From the NCBI GenBank assembly GCA_011390165.1, contig JAABSV010000005.1, forward strand, positions 53,072-117,071: a stretch of DNA of 64,000 nt, read 5' to 3'. Position numbers and translations under genes: made by a program. Positions within the stretch are counted from its first letter, which is position 1. The number at the start of each line of letters is the position of its first letter. This document shows, one piece after another, positions 26,760-37,795 of the stretch. The notes under the pieces are model-generated. The model worked only from the letters and a program-made list of their open reading frames with translations. It searched no databases and was not told the DNA's origin. The DNA is from Desulfobulbaceae bacterium. GTDB lineage: Bacteria > Desulfobacterota > Desulfobulbia > Desulfobulbales > Desulfocapsaceae.

Positions 26760-28673
26760 TTACTTCACCTCTTCGAAATCGGCATCGACCACGTTGTCGT
26801 CATCTTTCTTTTTCGACCCGGCCGAACCGCTGCCACCGGTCGAATTGTCATCATCCGGATTCTCCTTAGCGGCCTGTTGGTACATCAGTTCCGCCAGCTT
26901 ATGGGAGGCCTGGGTGAGGGACTCAACCGCCGCCTTGATTGCCGCCAGGTCGTCACCATCCTTGACCTTTTTCACATTGTCAATTTCCCGCTCGACATTG
27001 CTCTTGGTCTCGGCATCGACCTTGTCACCGAGATCCTTTAAACTCTTCTCGGTGGCATGGACCATGGCATCGGCCGAGTTGCGGGTCTCGACCAACTCCT
27101 TGCGCCGTTTGTCCTCTTCGGCGTGGATTTCGGCATCCTTGGTCATCCGTTCGATCTCCTCCTTGGTCAGCCCGGAGGAGGCGGTGATACGGATCGACTG
27201 CTCCTTGCTGGTACCGAGATCCTTGGCAGAGACACTGAGAATACCGTTGGCGTCAAGATCAAAGGTGACCTCGATCTGCGGAACCCCCCGCGGTGCCGGC
27301 GGGATATCGGTCAACTCGAAGCGGCCGATAGTTTTATTGTCTTGAGCCATCTCCCGTTCGCCTTGGAGGACGTGGATGGACACCGCCGGCTGATTATCAG
27401 CCGCAGTGGAGAATATCTGGCTCTTCTTGGTGGGCACCGTGGTGTTCTTTTCGATGAGTTTGGTGGTCACTCCGCCCAAGGTTTCAATCCCCAGGGAGAG
27501 AGGGGTGACATCAAGGAGAAGGACATCTTTTACATCACCCTGGAGCACGCCACCCTGAATAGCGGCACCGATGGCCACCACCTCGTCCGGGTTGACCCCC
27601 TTGTGGGGTTCCTTACCAAAGATCTCCTTCACCTTGGCCTGAACCAGCGGCATCCGGGTCATGCCGCCAACGAGGATCACCTCGTCGATATCGGCGGCCT
27701 TCAGACCGGCATCCTTCAATGCAGTGACACAGGGGCCGACGGTACGTTCCACCAGGTCGTCCACCAGGCTCTCCAGTTTGGCCCGGCTGAGTTTCAGGTT
27801 GAGGTGCTTTGGCCCGGAGGCATCGGCAGTAATGAAGGGGAGATTGATATCAGTCTCCTTGGTGGTGGAGAGTTCCATCTTGGCCTTCTCCGCCTCCTCC
27901 TTCAACCGCTGCAGGGCCATCTTATCCTTGCGCAAGTCGATCCCCTGCTCACGCTTGAACTCGTCGGCAAGCCAGTTGACCACCCGCATGTCAAAGTCTT
28001 CGCCACCGAGGAAGGTGTCACCGTTGGTCGACTTCACTTCGAAAACGCCGTCACCGATCTCGAGGATGGAAACGTCGAAAGTACCGCCGCCGAGATCGAA
28101 TACGGCGATTTTTTCTTCGCCTTTCTTATCCAGGCCGTAGGCGAGAGAGGCAGCCGTCGGCTCATTGATGATCCGCAGGACGTTGAGACCGGCGATCTTG
28201 CCGGCATCCTTGGTGGCCTGGCGCTGAGAGTCATTGAAATAGGCCGGCACGGTCACCACCGCATCGGTCACCTCTTCACCGAGGTACTCTTCGGCGGTCT
28301 GCTTCATCTTGGCAAGCACCATTGCCGAGATCTCTGCCGGACGATAGACCTTGCCGGCAACATCTACGGAAACACTGCCGTTAGTCCCCTCGACGATCTT
28401 GAACGGACTGATCTCGATGGAACGCTTCACCTCAGCGTCGGAAAACTTTCGCCCGATCAGGCGTTTGATCGCATAGAGGGTCCGGGTCGGGTTGGTTACC
28501 GCCTGGCGCTTGGCGATCTGCCCGACAAGCCGTTCGTCACTGTCGGTAAAGGCCACCACCGACGGGGTGGTGCGGTTTCCCTCGACGTTGGCTATCACCT
28601 TGGGGTCGCCCCCTTCCATGATCGCCACGCACGAGTTGGTAGTACCCAGGTCAATTCCAATAATCTTACCCAT
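26760..28673 (-). CDS. dnaK: Chaperone DnaK (Hsp70)
   Basis: A 637-residue Hsp70, full length. The signature motifs are all present: [35 protein letters not shown] and [14 protein letters not shown]. The substrate-binding part has [18 protein letters not shown] and the C-terminal tail ends in acidic [11 protein letters not shown]. It folds nascent and heat-damaged proteins with GrpE (encoded just upstream) and DnaJ (not in this window). Start ATG has AAGGAG nine bases upstream. The gap to grpE has its own promoter-like sequence and paired direct repeats. Confidence 0.97.
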   Translation of the reverse strand: MGKIIGIDLGTTNSCVAIMEGGDPKVIANVEGNRTTPSVVAFTDSDERLVGQIAKRQAVTNPTRTLYAIKRLIGRKFSDAEVKRSIEISPFKIVEGTNGSVSVDVAGKVYRPAEISAMVLAKMKQTAEEYLGEEVTDAVVTVPAYFNDSQRQATKDAGKIAGLNVLRIINEPTAASLAYGLDKKGEEKIAVFDLGGGTFDVSILEIGDGVFEVKSTNGDTFLGGEDFDMRVVNWLADEFKREQGIDLRKDKMALQRLKEEAEKAKMELSTTKETDINLPFITADASGPKHLNLKLSRAKLESLVDDLVERTVGPCVTALKDAGLKAADIDEVILVGGMTRMPLVQAKVKEIFGKEPHKGVNPDEVVAIGAAIQGGVLQGDVKDVLLLDVTPLSLGIETLGGVTTKLIEKNTTVPTKKSQIFSTAADNQPAVSIHVLQGEREMAQDNKTIGRFELTDIPPAPRGVPQIEVTFDLDANGILSVSAKDLGTSKEQSIRITASSGLTKEEIERMTKDAEIHAEEDKRRKELVETRNSADAMVHATEKSLKDLGDKVDAETKSNVEREIDNVKKVKDGDDLAAIKAAVESLTQASHKLAELMYQQAAKENPDDDNSTGGSGSAGSKKKDDDNVVDADFEEVK

Positions 28674-28767
28674 TTCTCATCTCCTTAAATCGTTCCCTGT
28701 GGTTTTGATCCACACGGTATTCCACAATATACTGGCGATCACTCCAGCCCTGGCTGCGGCAACCCCC

Positions 28768-28810
28768 GGTATAGTTGTCATTGTCTCTGGTTTGTCAAGT
28801 CATTGTCTCT
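28768..28810 (-). promoter_or_regulatory. dnaK promoter candidate with paired 12-bp direct repeats
   Basis: On the minus strand AGAGACAATGAC occurs twice (28799-28810 and 28777-28788), 22 bp apart, two helical turns. TTGACA (28793-28798) sits between the copies and TATACC (28768-28773) follows with a 19-bp spacer. The repeats could be an operator or activator site. No CIRCE and no clear sigma-32 box was found. Confidence 0.4.
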
Positions 28811-28874
28811 TCAGCCCGACGGACTGCAACGGTCGAGATAACCGCTCTACGGTAAGCCTTTTCTTTCCGGCAGG

Positions 28875-29471
28875 TCATTTGTTCCCGGCCGAAACCACCA
28901 CCTTGGCGGCACGGAGCAGTCTGTCCTTATAGTAGTAGCCCTTCTCAAACTCACTCAGCACGTGGTTCGCCGGTACCTGGTCGCTGGCCTCCATGGTCAA
29001 GGCCTCCTGGTGCCTGGGGTCAAAGGGTTGGCCGACACTGTCGAGGGGACGTACCTCAAACTTTTCCAGGGTCGCCAGCAAACTTTTCAGCGTCAGCTCC
29101 ACCCCCTGACGCAAGGAGCCAAGACTCTCTTCCGCCGAGGCACCGGCAACCACCCCCTGGGCCGTTGCCCGTTCCAGATTGTCAACCACCGGCAGGACCT
29201 CCCGGAAGATGGTCTCGCCGGCATATTTCAGCGAAGCCAACCTTTCCCGCTCCATCCGTTTCTTGAAATTTTCGTTTTCAGCGGCCATCCGCAGCAGGCG
29301 GTCTCGGAGGAACACCACCTCTTCCCGGGCCTCGGCAAGTTCCCCGCCGCCGCCAACCGTTTCGGCCATAACCTGCTCCTGCACTCCGTCGGCATTCTTC
29401 TCCTCTGCGACATCTTTTGCCGTCTGCTCTGCAGTTTCCTGCCGATCAACCTCACTCTTTTCCGTACTCAC
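28875..29471 (-). CDS. grpE: GrpE nucleotide-exchange factor
   Basis: A 198-residue protein. An acidic, low-complexity N-terminus leads into a long coiled-coil helix (~50-110: LRDRLLRMAAENENFKKRMERER). The conserved beta-domain has LPVVDNLERA, GQPFDPRHQEAL and NHVLSEFEKGYYYKDRLLRAAKVVVS. It releases ADP from DnaK. The start is GTG 29471 behind AAGGAGG. hrcA, which often precedes grpE, is absent here; instead repeat R2 copy 3 lies upstream. Confidence 0.95.
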   Translation of the reverse strand: MSTEKSEVDRQETAEQTAKDVAEEKNADGVQEQVMAETVGGGGELAEAREEVVFLRDRLLRMAAENENFKKRMERERLASLKYAGETIFREVLPVVDNLERATAQGVVAGASAEESLGSLRQGVELTLKSLLATLEKFEVRPLDSVGQPFDPRHQEALTMEASDQVPANHVLSEFEKGYYYKDRLLRAAKVVVSAGNK

Positions 29472-29560
29472 CTATCCCTCCTTCCGGTAATCAACTTCTT
29501 TTCTCGACATTTCTTTGCCAAACCAGCGACAAAGTCTCCCTATCCGGCGACGTTGCCGCT

Positions 29561-29727
29561 GGTAGCACGCTAACCATTTCGCAGCGGCCCATTTCCACCC
29601 GCTCAGGCCATCTTCCAAGGACCAACTCTAGCTCGGCGGCCTGTCTGAATGAACGTGGGGAACACTGGATGAACGGTAACAGATCCAGGTTCTGCAGCCT
29701 TTTGCTGCATACCGATGAACCATTACC
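29561..29727 (+). repeat. Dispersed repeat R2, copy 3
   Basis: Core from about 29620: CTAGCTCGGCGGCCTGTCTG, GAACACTGGATGAACGGTAA, then TGCAGC-CTTTT-GCTGCA, a perfect 6-bp hairpin, and ACCGATGAACCATT. The left 60 bases match other copies only loosely. It lies between grpE and the NtrC-type regulator gene. Bases 29728-29961 contain A-rich and G-rich runs but no recognisable gene. Confidence 0.8.
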
Positions 29728-29961
29728 TAGCCTTTGCAAACCTGTGCCAACAATAAGTAGCCGGATTTTCCTTGTCAAGAGAGGAGAGGATGCAATGACA
29801 AACCACCGTACTGTAAAAAAATCATCGTAAAATCAAAGAAAAAAACAACCCTCCAGCGGCTTTTGAAATCGTGGGGAAGGGCCTCGGAAGAGGGAAAGAA
29901 AGGGTCAGGCAAAAAAAGGGGGGGAGGTGTGGATCGACCAGATTGACCGGAGAAGAAAGGT

Positions 29962-31323
<1,362 letters not shown>

Positions 31324-31357
31324 CCTCTTTCCCCCATCGTCCGGACCGGCTGTCGAT

Positions 31358-31933
31358 TCAGGCGATTTTTTCCGCCAGCCAGCCGAGATTCTCGCCGAGG
31401 GTACGCATGGTTCGCAGCCCCTCCTCATCTCCGGCTACTTCCCCCTTATCCCGGCCAAAGCCGACGTTCCAGTAGGACGAGCCGACCACGATCATCTCCC
31501 CGATCAGGAAAAAGTGGTTGATGGAGTCGAATACACTCAGCGCTCCGGCCCGTCTGGCCACCGCCACCGCCGCACCAATCTTGCGCCGGTAGAGAGCGTT
31601 GTTGGCCCGGCCGACCATCCCGGCGCGGTCGATGAGAGCCTTCATTTCTGCAGTGAGATCGGCAAAGTAGGTTGGCGAACCAAGAAGGATGATATCGGCT
31701 GCAACCATTTTGGCGATACAGTCGTTGACCACATCCTGAGCAAACACACAGCGCTGGTTTTTGTTCTTCAAACAGCCATAACAGGCCCGGCAGCCATGGA
31801 TATCCTTGCCGGCCAGTTCAACCAGTTCGGTATGTATGCCGCGTTCCGCCAGACTGTCCAGCACCGTCTGGAGGAGAAGTGCGGTATTGCCACCCTTTCT
31901 TGCACTGCCACAAAATGCCACTGCCTGCATCAC
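31358..31933 (-). CDS. NADPH-dependent FMN reductase / flavodoxin-fold protein
   Basis: A 191-residue protein with the iron-sulfur flavoprotein-like layout. FMN phosphate loop CGSARKGGNTALLLQT is N-terminal, ILLGSPTYFADLTAEMKALIDR is the second FMN-contact motif and RRKIGAAVAVARRAG the third. Cysteines in GCRACYGCLKNKNQRC match the compact motif that binds a 4Fe-4S cluster in archaeal Isf-type flavoproteins, so it may carry FMN plus a cluster; many family members keep the cysteines without a proven cluster. It lies 34 bp upstream of the NtrC-type gene on the same strand. Confidence 0.8.
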   Translation of the reverse strand: MMQAVAFCGSARKGGNTALLLQTVLDSLAERGIHTELVELAGKDIHGCRACYGCLKNKNQRCVFAQDVVNDCIAKMVAADIILLGSPTYFADLTAEMKALIDRAGMVGRANNALYRRKIGAAVAVARRAGALSVFDSINHFFLIGEMIVVGSSYWNVGFGRDKGEVAGDEEGLRTMRTLGENLGWLAEKIA

Positions 31934-32040
31934 TGCCTCCTCTGATTTTCTTGAATGTGTCGGTACACCGCTTCACCGGTTCCCCCCGGGCAACGGCCGG
32001 TAAAATCGCCAGCCTACCGCCCTGAGCGAGATGTGCAAGG

Positions 32041-32071
32041 AAAAAAAACCTTTCCGCTCAGCGGCGGAAGG
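32041..32071 (-). terminator. Rho-independent terminator overlapping the tamB stop codon
   Basis: On the minus strand CCTTCCGC pairs with GCGGAAAGG (one bulged A), the loop contains the tamB stop codon, and eight T residues follow. Termination is therefore built into the last codons of the gene. Confidence 0.75.
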
Positions 32072-35000
32072 AGTAGAGCAGATCAGCACCGGCCGCCTCT
32101 GAGGAACTTTTGGTCTCAACCCGGAAACCGCGGCCAAGATCGTAGCGCACCCGAAACTGACCGGTCTGGTTGAACATATTGACATCATAACCGATATAGA
32201 GATCATCGGTGATTCGCTTGCCCAACACCAGGGAAACATCCTCGTTTTGTCCACTCCCCTCGAGATGGAGATCATCGATGGCCAGCACACTACCCAGCCC
32301 GGAGACGATTTTCGACCCACCGCCGACACCCAGCGAACTTGCCGCCGCTTGCAACATATTCCCCTCTTCTGCACTGGTATCGGCCAGAGATTGGCCGATG
32401 ATCATCAACGAGAGAATTTCCGTATCGTCCATGAAGGGATCGGAAAAGAGACGGTACTGCAGATCCTGAACCAGTCCACTGATCTCCACCCCGACGGTAT
32501 AGGCTCGGTCCCTGGCCTGCTCTTCACCGACCGTTTTTTGGGCCCGCACATCGAGGCCGGGGTTGTCGATGGGGCCGCCGGTAAAGAGCACCCGGCCCCG
32601 GGCAATATCCAGGCTACGGCCGTAGAGGCTGAAGGTTCCTTCACGGAGCTCCAATTCACCGCGGCCGGCCAGCAGGTCGGAGGTGGTGGTCCGGACATTG
32701 ATTGCCCCGGCCAACCTGCCGGTCAGACCATGGCCGTCGATCCGTACCTCCTCGCCCAATTGGACATCGACATCCAAGCGCAGCGGCAGAGGAGGTCTGC
32801 TGCTACCACTTTCCTCAGCATCAACGATGACCACATCAGGCGATGTCGTCACCGTCTCTTTCATTTTTTCCGGGGCGATCAGACCGTACGGCACCTCCAC
32901 CCGGCCACCGATCGCCACCTCTTTTCCGTTGTAATCCAGCCGCAGATCGGGGGTGACTCGAAAACTGTACTCCGGCAGATCGACCGCCAGAAACTCCCGT
33001 CCCTGCACGGCAAGGTCACCGCTCAGCCGGCCGTCGGCATAGCGGATTTCCCCTGTGGCGGTAGCGACTCCCGGGCCACTGGCCATGCTCGCCTGCACCT
33101 TTGCCCGTCGCCCTTCGGCAGCCAGTGCCAGCTGCAGATCGGCCAGCTCAAGACCGAGAAAGGGAATACCAAGGTGGCCGTCACGGAGCTTGAGGGTCCC
33201 GTCAAGCCTCGGGTCTGCTGGTGTGCCGGCAATTTTCAGGTCGGCCGACAGCGAACCGCTTGGCACAACTTCATAGGCTGTCAGAACCGCCAGCGGCTGC
33301 AGTGACAGACTGTCGACCTGGAATTCGCCGCGCAGCGGCAGGGTGGCAAAGGGCGCAGAGAGGGCATCTGCTCCGGCCAGTTCGGCAGTCAGCCGCAGGG
33401 CGCCGCCAGAGGCCAGTCGACCGCTCCAGTCGAGGCCGAGATGGCCGGCACCATCGAGGTTGAGGGAAAGATCCATCTCCTGCAGATGGAGGGGAAAATC
33501 GGCGAGTTCGGGCATGTCGACGGCAAAGTCAGGCAGCTGCAGAGAGAGATGGCCGGAGTCCAATTTTGCCCCCCGCCCGGCCAGGGCCATATCCAGGGAG
33601 AGTCTGCCGCTGAGCGGTGGATCGACCAGGCCCAGCCGGTTGAGCACTCCCAGGGAGAATGACGGCGCCTCCCCGGTGAGCGACCAAAGCGGCTCCTCCC
33701 CGGGTACCAGACTAGCCCCGGCACAGAGCTTCCCCTCCCTTTCGCGCAGACAGAAATCGTCGAGGCGTACCCCGCTGGTGGCGGCAGCCAGCTCTGCCTC
33801 GCCCTGCTGGAACCACTCTCCGTAGCTGGTGGTGGCAAGTGTTCCTCCAAACACCCTTCCCCGCCAGGCAGCGTTATCGCTGCCGACCGGCTGGCCGTTG
33901 GCGATGTCGGCACCACCCTCAGCTGCCAGATACAAGCGCCACAAGGGGAGGCGAAGGTCCAGGCTGAGGTCGTGGGCCGCCATGCTGCCGTCGATCTCCA
34001 GTACGGCAGTGTCGATGGCCACGCCACCCAGGTTGAGACTGTCAAGGCTGAGGGCCAGGGCCAGGGGTGCCTCATCGGTCACTCCAGCCAGCAATTCCGC
34101 CTCAAGCCGGCCGATCTGTTCCGTCCCGTACTGCAGGTCGGCAGCGCTGATCCTCGCCTGCAGCCGTGGCTCATCGCGGCTCCCCTCGATGCTCCCGTGC
34201 AGTTCCAGACGGCCCTCACCAGCGGCGAGAAAGGTGCCGATATCCTTGGAATTGAAGGCAAAACGCATAGCCAGTTCCTCCCCGGCCTTACCGGTCAAAA
34301 GAAGGTCACTGTCGCCACTCAGCACCTGCAGATCACGGGCAATCAGGGTGCCGTCGACCACCTCCAACTCGCCGCTTCCGGAAAGGGGGTGGCCGGCAAG
34401 GTTACCGGAGAGGCGACGAACCGCCAGCAATCCCTCCGGCCCGCTGGCCGTCAACCGCCCCTCACCGGTCAGCAGGCCATCAACACTTCCCGTCAGGGCC
34501 GGATGGAGCAGGCTGGGCTGAAACTTGTCCAGACGCACCTCCGCCCCCCAGGAGGGCTTTTCCTGCCAGGAAAAGTGGCCGCGGCTGATGGTGACTGCGC
34601 CGGTGCTGCCCACCGCGGTAAGGCGCAGCTGGTCGGTGGCCACCCCCTGCATGTTGAGCGAGACCAGGCCGGAAGCCTCCACCTCCCGATCGGCAACCCT
34701 GCCACGCAGCCGTTCGATGGCAAAGGTGGCGGCCAGATCCTCTTCAAGGACATCACCGCGGCTGGAAAACTCAGCGGCAAAGGGGCCGGGTAGACCGTCC
34801 AGGAAAGGGTCCAAAGTGAAGCCGCTGAGTTCAAACCGCCCTTCCCAGCCAAAGATCTCCCGCCAGTGGATCAGCCCACCGGCGGTGCTGATGCGTGTCT
34901 CGCCCCGGTCAACGCGCAGTGCCGGAAAAACGATCCCCTCACCGTCACCGGCCAGTTCACCACTCAGTTCGAGGCGGTCCATCACCCCCCAGGTTCCGAA

Positions 35001-35921
35001 GGCCTGCACCTTGCCGCCGTAGGTAGCCAGGGTGCCGCTCATCTCGGCTGTCATCCACTGGAGAATGATCTGCGGGCAGTGCCTGATCAGCGTCGACAGG
35101 TCCACCGACTCCGCTTCCACCCTGGCCTGCCAGGCGGGGGCGGCAGGCAGGTCGCTGAAACTGCCGGTAATCCGGATCGAAGCCGGCTGTTCCAGCCTGA
35201 GGTCGATCTCCGGGGCAGAGAGCCGCCCGCCGATGGTGTAGCCGCCACGAAGGGGATGAAAACCATAGCCGGCAAAGCGCACCCGGCCGTGCAGCGCCAG
35301 TCGCAACTCGCCCTCGCCAGCTTCGTCCGGCGCATCTTCGACAGCTCCGCCATCGATGGAGCCGGCCAGCCGCAGGCCCAGATCGGCGCCGTCGACACTA
35401 ACCGCAGTCAGTTCCAGCCGCTCTTCGGCTAGGGTAAGGCCGATACTGACCGTATCGAGAGCCAACAAAGTTTCGCCTGCACTGCCCCGCAAAATCAGCC
35501 CGGAGATCGACAGTTCCCCCAGCCGGGCGACAAAAAAAGGGAGGGGCAGCGGCAGCCCGGTGTCAACCGGTTGCGGAGCGGCCTCTGCCGCCCCGGTTGG
35601 CGGGCGAAGATCGATCTCCAGCCCGGTCAGGGATATCCGGCCCACCGACAGTTCGCCGCGCAACAGCGCCTCAGGCTGCCAGGACCAGCCCAGATCAGCG
35701 ATCCGTACGGTAAGCGCTGAAGTGCTCAGGCGGATATCGCCGGCCGAAAAATGGGCCAGCAGGCTGCCGTCAACCCGGCCGATGTACAACTGCTCTGCGG
35801 CAAAACGGTTTGCCCCCCGGGCCATCAGCTCCAGCCCCTTTTCGGTTGCGGTAAAAAATCCGCCGACGAGGAGAAGGGGCAGTGGCAGAAGAAGGATGAA
35901 GAGGGCAACTTTTCGCATCAC
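32058..35921 (-). CDS. tamB: TamB-like translocation and assembly protein
   Basis: A 1287-residue protein with one N-terminal membrane anchor (VALFILLLPLPLLLVGGFFT) and a long repetitive beta-strand body, typical of the bridge-like AsmA/TamB (DUF490) family. The conserved C-terminal domain has RLDVDVQLGEEVRIDGHGLTG, LSLYGRSLDIARGRVLFTGG-like sequence, DDTEILSLMIIGQ and ends in a beta-signal-like LLYSFRR. TamB spans the periplasm and works with TamA in outer-membrane protein insertion and lipid transport. Its ATG overlaps the tamA stop (ATGA). Length is close to E. coli TamB. Confidence 0.9.
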   Translation of the reverse strand: MMRKVALFILLLPLPLLLVGGFFTATEKGLELMARGANRFAAEQLYIGRVDGSLLAHFSAGDIRLSTSALTVRIADLGWSWQPEALLRGELSVGRISLTGLEIDLRPPTGAAEAAPQPVDTGLPLPLPFFVARLGELSISGLILRGSAGETLLALDTVSIGLTLAEERLELTAVSVDGADLGLRLAGSIDGGAVEDAPDEAGEGELRLALHGRVRFAGYGFHPLRGGYTIGGRLSAPEIDLRLEQPASIRITGSFSDLPAAPAWQARVEAESVDLSTLIRHCPQIILQWMTAEMSGTLATYGGKVQAFGTWGVMDRLELSGELAGDGEGIVFPALRVDRGETRISTAGGLIHWREIFGWEGRFELSGFTLDPFLDGLPGPFAAEFSSRGDVLEEDLAATFAIERLRGRVADREVEASGLVSLNMQGVATDQLRLTAVGSTGAVTISRGHFSWQEKPSWGAEVRLDKFQPSLLHPALTGSVDGLLTGEGRLTASGPEGLLAVRRLSGNLAGHPLSGSGELEVVDGTLIARDLQVLSGDSDLLLTGKAGEELAMRFAFNSKDIGTFLAAGEGRLELHGSIEGSRDEPRLQARISAADLQYGTEQIGRLEAELLAGVTDEAPLALALSLDSLNLGGVAIDTAVLEIDGSMAAHDLSLDLRLPLWRLYLAAEGGADIANGQPVGSDNAAWRGRVFGGTLATTSYGEWFQQGEAELAAATSGVRLDDFCLREREGKLCAGASLVPGEEPLWSLTGEAPSFSLGVLNRLGLVDPPLSGRLSLDMALAGRGAKLDSGHLSLQLPDFAVDMPELADFPLHLQEMDLSLNLDGAGHLGLDWSGRLASGGALRLTAELAGADALSAPFATLPLRGEFQVDSLSLQPLAVLTAYEVVPSGSLSADLKIAGTPADPRLDGTLKLRDGHLGIPFLGLELADLQLALAAEGRRAKVQASMASGPGVATATGEIRYADGRLSGDLAVQGREFLAVDLPEYSFRVTPDLRLDYNGKEVAIGGRVEVPYGLIAPEKMKETVTTSPDVVIVDAEESGSSRPPLPLRLDVDVQLGEEVRIDGHGLTGRLAGAINVRTTTSDLLAGRGELELREGTFSLYGRSLDIARGRVLFTGGPIDNPGLDVRAQKTVGEEQARDRAYTVGVEISGLVQDLQYRLFSDPFMDDTEILSLMIIGQSLADTSAEEGNMLQAAASSLGVGGGSKIVSGLGSVLAIDDLHLEGSGQNEDVSLVLGKRITDDLYIGYDVNMFNQTGQFRVRYDLGRGFRVETKSSSEAAGADLLYSFRR

Positions 35922-37654
35922 AGATCTCCGCCGACGGTCAGATGGAGCCGCAGCGGGTATCCCTCTTCGCTCACCGCCGAGGCGAGGTCGAGACGTATCT
36001 GCCCAAAGGGGAGACGGAACCGGACTCCCAGGCCGGCGCCCCGATAGAAATTCAGCGACAGGTCGTCGGAGGCGGTACCGGAATCGTAGAAGGTCGCCAG
36101 GCTCCAGTATTCTCCAAGCAACCGCTCCACTTCCAGACTGCCAACCACCATATAGCGGCCGCCGACGACCTCACCGGCCACGTCCCGGGTACCGATGGAT
36201 TTATACCGGTAGCCACGGATGCTATTGTCACCACCGGCGTAAAAGCGCAGGGAGGGTGGCAGGCTGTCGATGCTGTCGACGAAGGTAACCCCGAGGCTGC
36301 CCCGGCCAAGCAGCCGCCAGTTGGCAAAGGGGGTGACAATCGCCTTGCCGCTCAAAACAGTCTGAATAAAGCTGGCGTCGGCAAGCACCCCGTCAACCGC
36401 CCCGAGAACCCCCACCGAGGCCTGGAGACCGTTTCTGGTGTGGAGGATAGCATCGGCGTACACCCCGCCGCCATGTATCGAGGGGATCAACAGGGTCGAA
36501 TCGCCGCTGGTACTGCCGATGTCATACACCTCATCGCGCAACTCCAGGCCAAGGTTGTAGGAGTAACGCGGTCCGGCATAGGCGCGGTTCACCTGAGCGC
36601 TCAGCAGCCTGGTGGTCGTATTCTCCCAGGTCTTGTCCTGGTAGGAGAGTTGTTGGTTGTGGCTGTCGAAACGCGGATCCTCCCCCGGTATCTGGTAGTT
36701 GAGGGTGAGAATATTCTCCAGTTCAGCCAACTGCAACTGGGCACTGCTCCGGTGGCCGCGACTGTTGAGCAGACGGTTTTTCCAGTCGATTTTGCCACGG
36801 ACCCCGGTATCGGTGGCGTATCCTGCACCGAGACTGTAAACATTGCGGTGCGTCGGGGCTACCAGGTCCACTTGCACCGGAACCGCCAGATCGGTTGCCC
36901 GGTCGATCTTCCCCTGCACCACCACCTCGCTGAAATAGTCGGTCCGGTAGAGGATGGATTGCAGTTCGAAGAGTTTCTTCGGATTATAGGGATCTCCGGC
37001 GGCATAGGGAAGAAAGCGGTCGAGAAGGTCGTCGTGCAGCACCTCCTGCTCGCTCCTCGTCTTTCCGAACAGATACTGCCGGCCGGTATCAAGGGTGAGG
37101 CGGATCTCTGCCGAATTGTTACCGCGATGGACCAGAATCGACTTTTCCACCAGCTTCGCCTCCAGGAAACCGGCAACGAAGGCGGTGTTGAGGAGATTCT
37201 TCTTTTCCTGATCATACAGGGCCTGATCAAGGCGGTCACCAGTACGAATGGGAAAATCTTCGACCCTCTCGATCAGGGCCGCATTGTGGTGGCCCGGCCC
37301 GATCAGCCGGACTGTCACCCGGCTCACCTCGAGGAGGGGACCCGGCTCTATCAAATACTTGGCCAGCCAGCCATCACCGGCCCGATTGAGCTCTGTGCTG
37401 ATGACCGGGTTATAGTAGCCAAAGGGGGCCAAGGCGGTGCGGATATCCTTCTCGGCCTGACGGTGCAGACGGCGAATAGCCCCCTCCGGCAGATCGGGGC
37501 GCTCCTTCTGCTGGTTGATGGCCAGCCGGGCCAGGACATTATCCGCCACCTCCCCGGCGACCCCCTCCACTTGCACGGTGAGCAGTGCCGCCGGACTGAC
37601 AAGTGGGTGGCAAAGGCAGAGGAAGATAGCGAGGGATATGATTCGACAAGCCAT
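35918..37654 (-). CDS. tamA: TamA-like outer membrane assembly factor (Omp85 family)
   Basis: A 578-residue protein with signal peptide MACRIISLAIFLCLCHPLVS. Three POTRA-like domains (to about residue 250) precede a 16-strand Omp85 barrel; the barrel shows the family motif GGDNSIRGYRYKSIG (VRGF/RGY loop) and GGRYMVVGSLEVE. The chain ends on LHLTVGGDL. It forms the outer-membrane half of the translocation and assembly module with TamB, encoded by the next, overlapping gene. The ATG at 37654 begins the signal peptide; its ribosome binding site is weak. Upstream is a 141-bp divergent region. Confidence 0.9.
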   Translation of the reverse strand: MACRIISLAIFLCLCHPLVSPAALLTVQVEGVAGEVADNVLARLAINQQKERPDLPEGAIRRLHRQAEKDIRTALAPFGYYNPVISTELNRAGDGWLAKYLIEPGPLLEVSRVTVRLIGPGHHNAALIERVEDFPIRTGDRLDQALYDQEKKNLLNTAFVAGFLEAKLVEKSILVHRGNNSAEIRLTLDTGRQYLFGKTRSEQEVLHDDLLDRFLPYAAGDPYNPKKLFELQSILYRTDYFSEVVVQGKIDRATDLAVPVQVDLVAPTHRNVYSLGAGYATDTGVRGKIDWKNRLLNSRGHRSSAQLQLAELENILTLNYQIPGEDPRFDSHNQQLSYQDKTWENTTTRLLSAQVNRAYAGPRYSYNLGLELRDEVYDIGSTSGDSTLLIPSIHGGGVYADAILHTRNGLQASVGVLGAVDGVLADASFIQTVLSGKAIVTPFANWRLLGRGSLGVTFVDSIDSLPPSLRFYAGGDNSIRGYRYKSIGTRDVAGEVVGGRYMVVGSLEVERLLGEYWSLATFYDSGTASDDLSLNFYRGAGLGVRFRLPFGQIRLDLASAVSEEGYPLRLHLTVGGDL

Positions 37655-37795
37655 AGCGGATGGTTTATGAAAGGCTAAAGCCCCATCCGCAAAGGGAAGA
37701 ACAGGGCCAGCGGTGGTCGGTACCTGCGTTCGACCTGGTTTTCGTAATGACAAAACGTATTCTACCCGGAATGTCGGCATAGGGGCAATTGGAAG

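Noticed and set aside
27057..28688. 543-codon frame opposite dnaK
   Set aside because: A known artefact of hsp70 genes in GC-rich genomes; dnaK itself is unambiguous.
29491..29778. 95-codon minus-strand frame upstream of grpE
   Set aside because: Runs through R2 copy 3 and shows no domain; treated as repeat sequence. I also looked for hrcA and a CIRCE element here and found neither; GGTTAGCGTGCTACC is only a partial palindrome.
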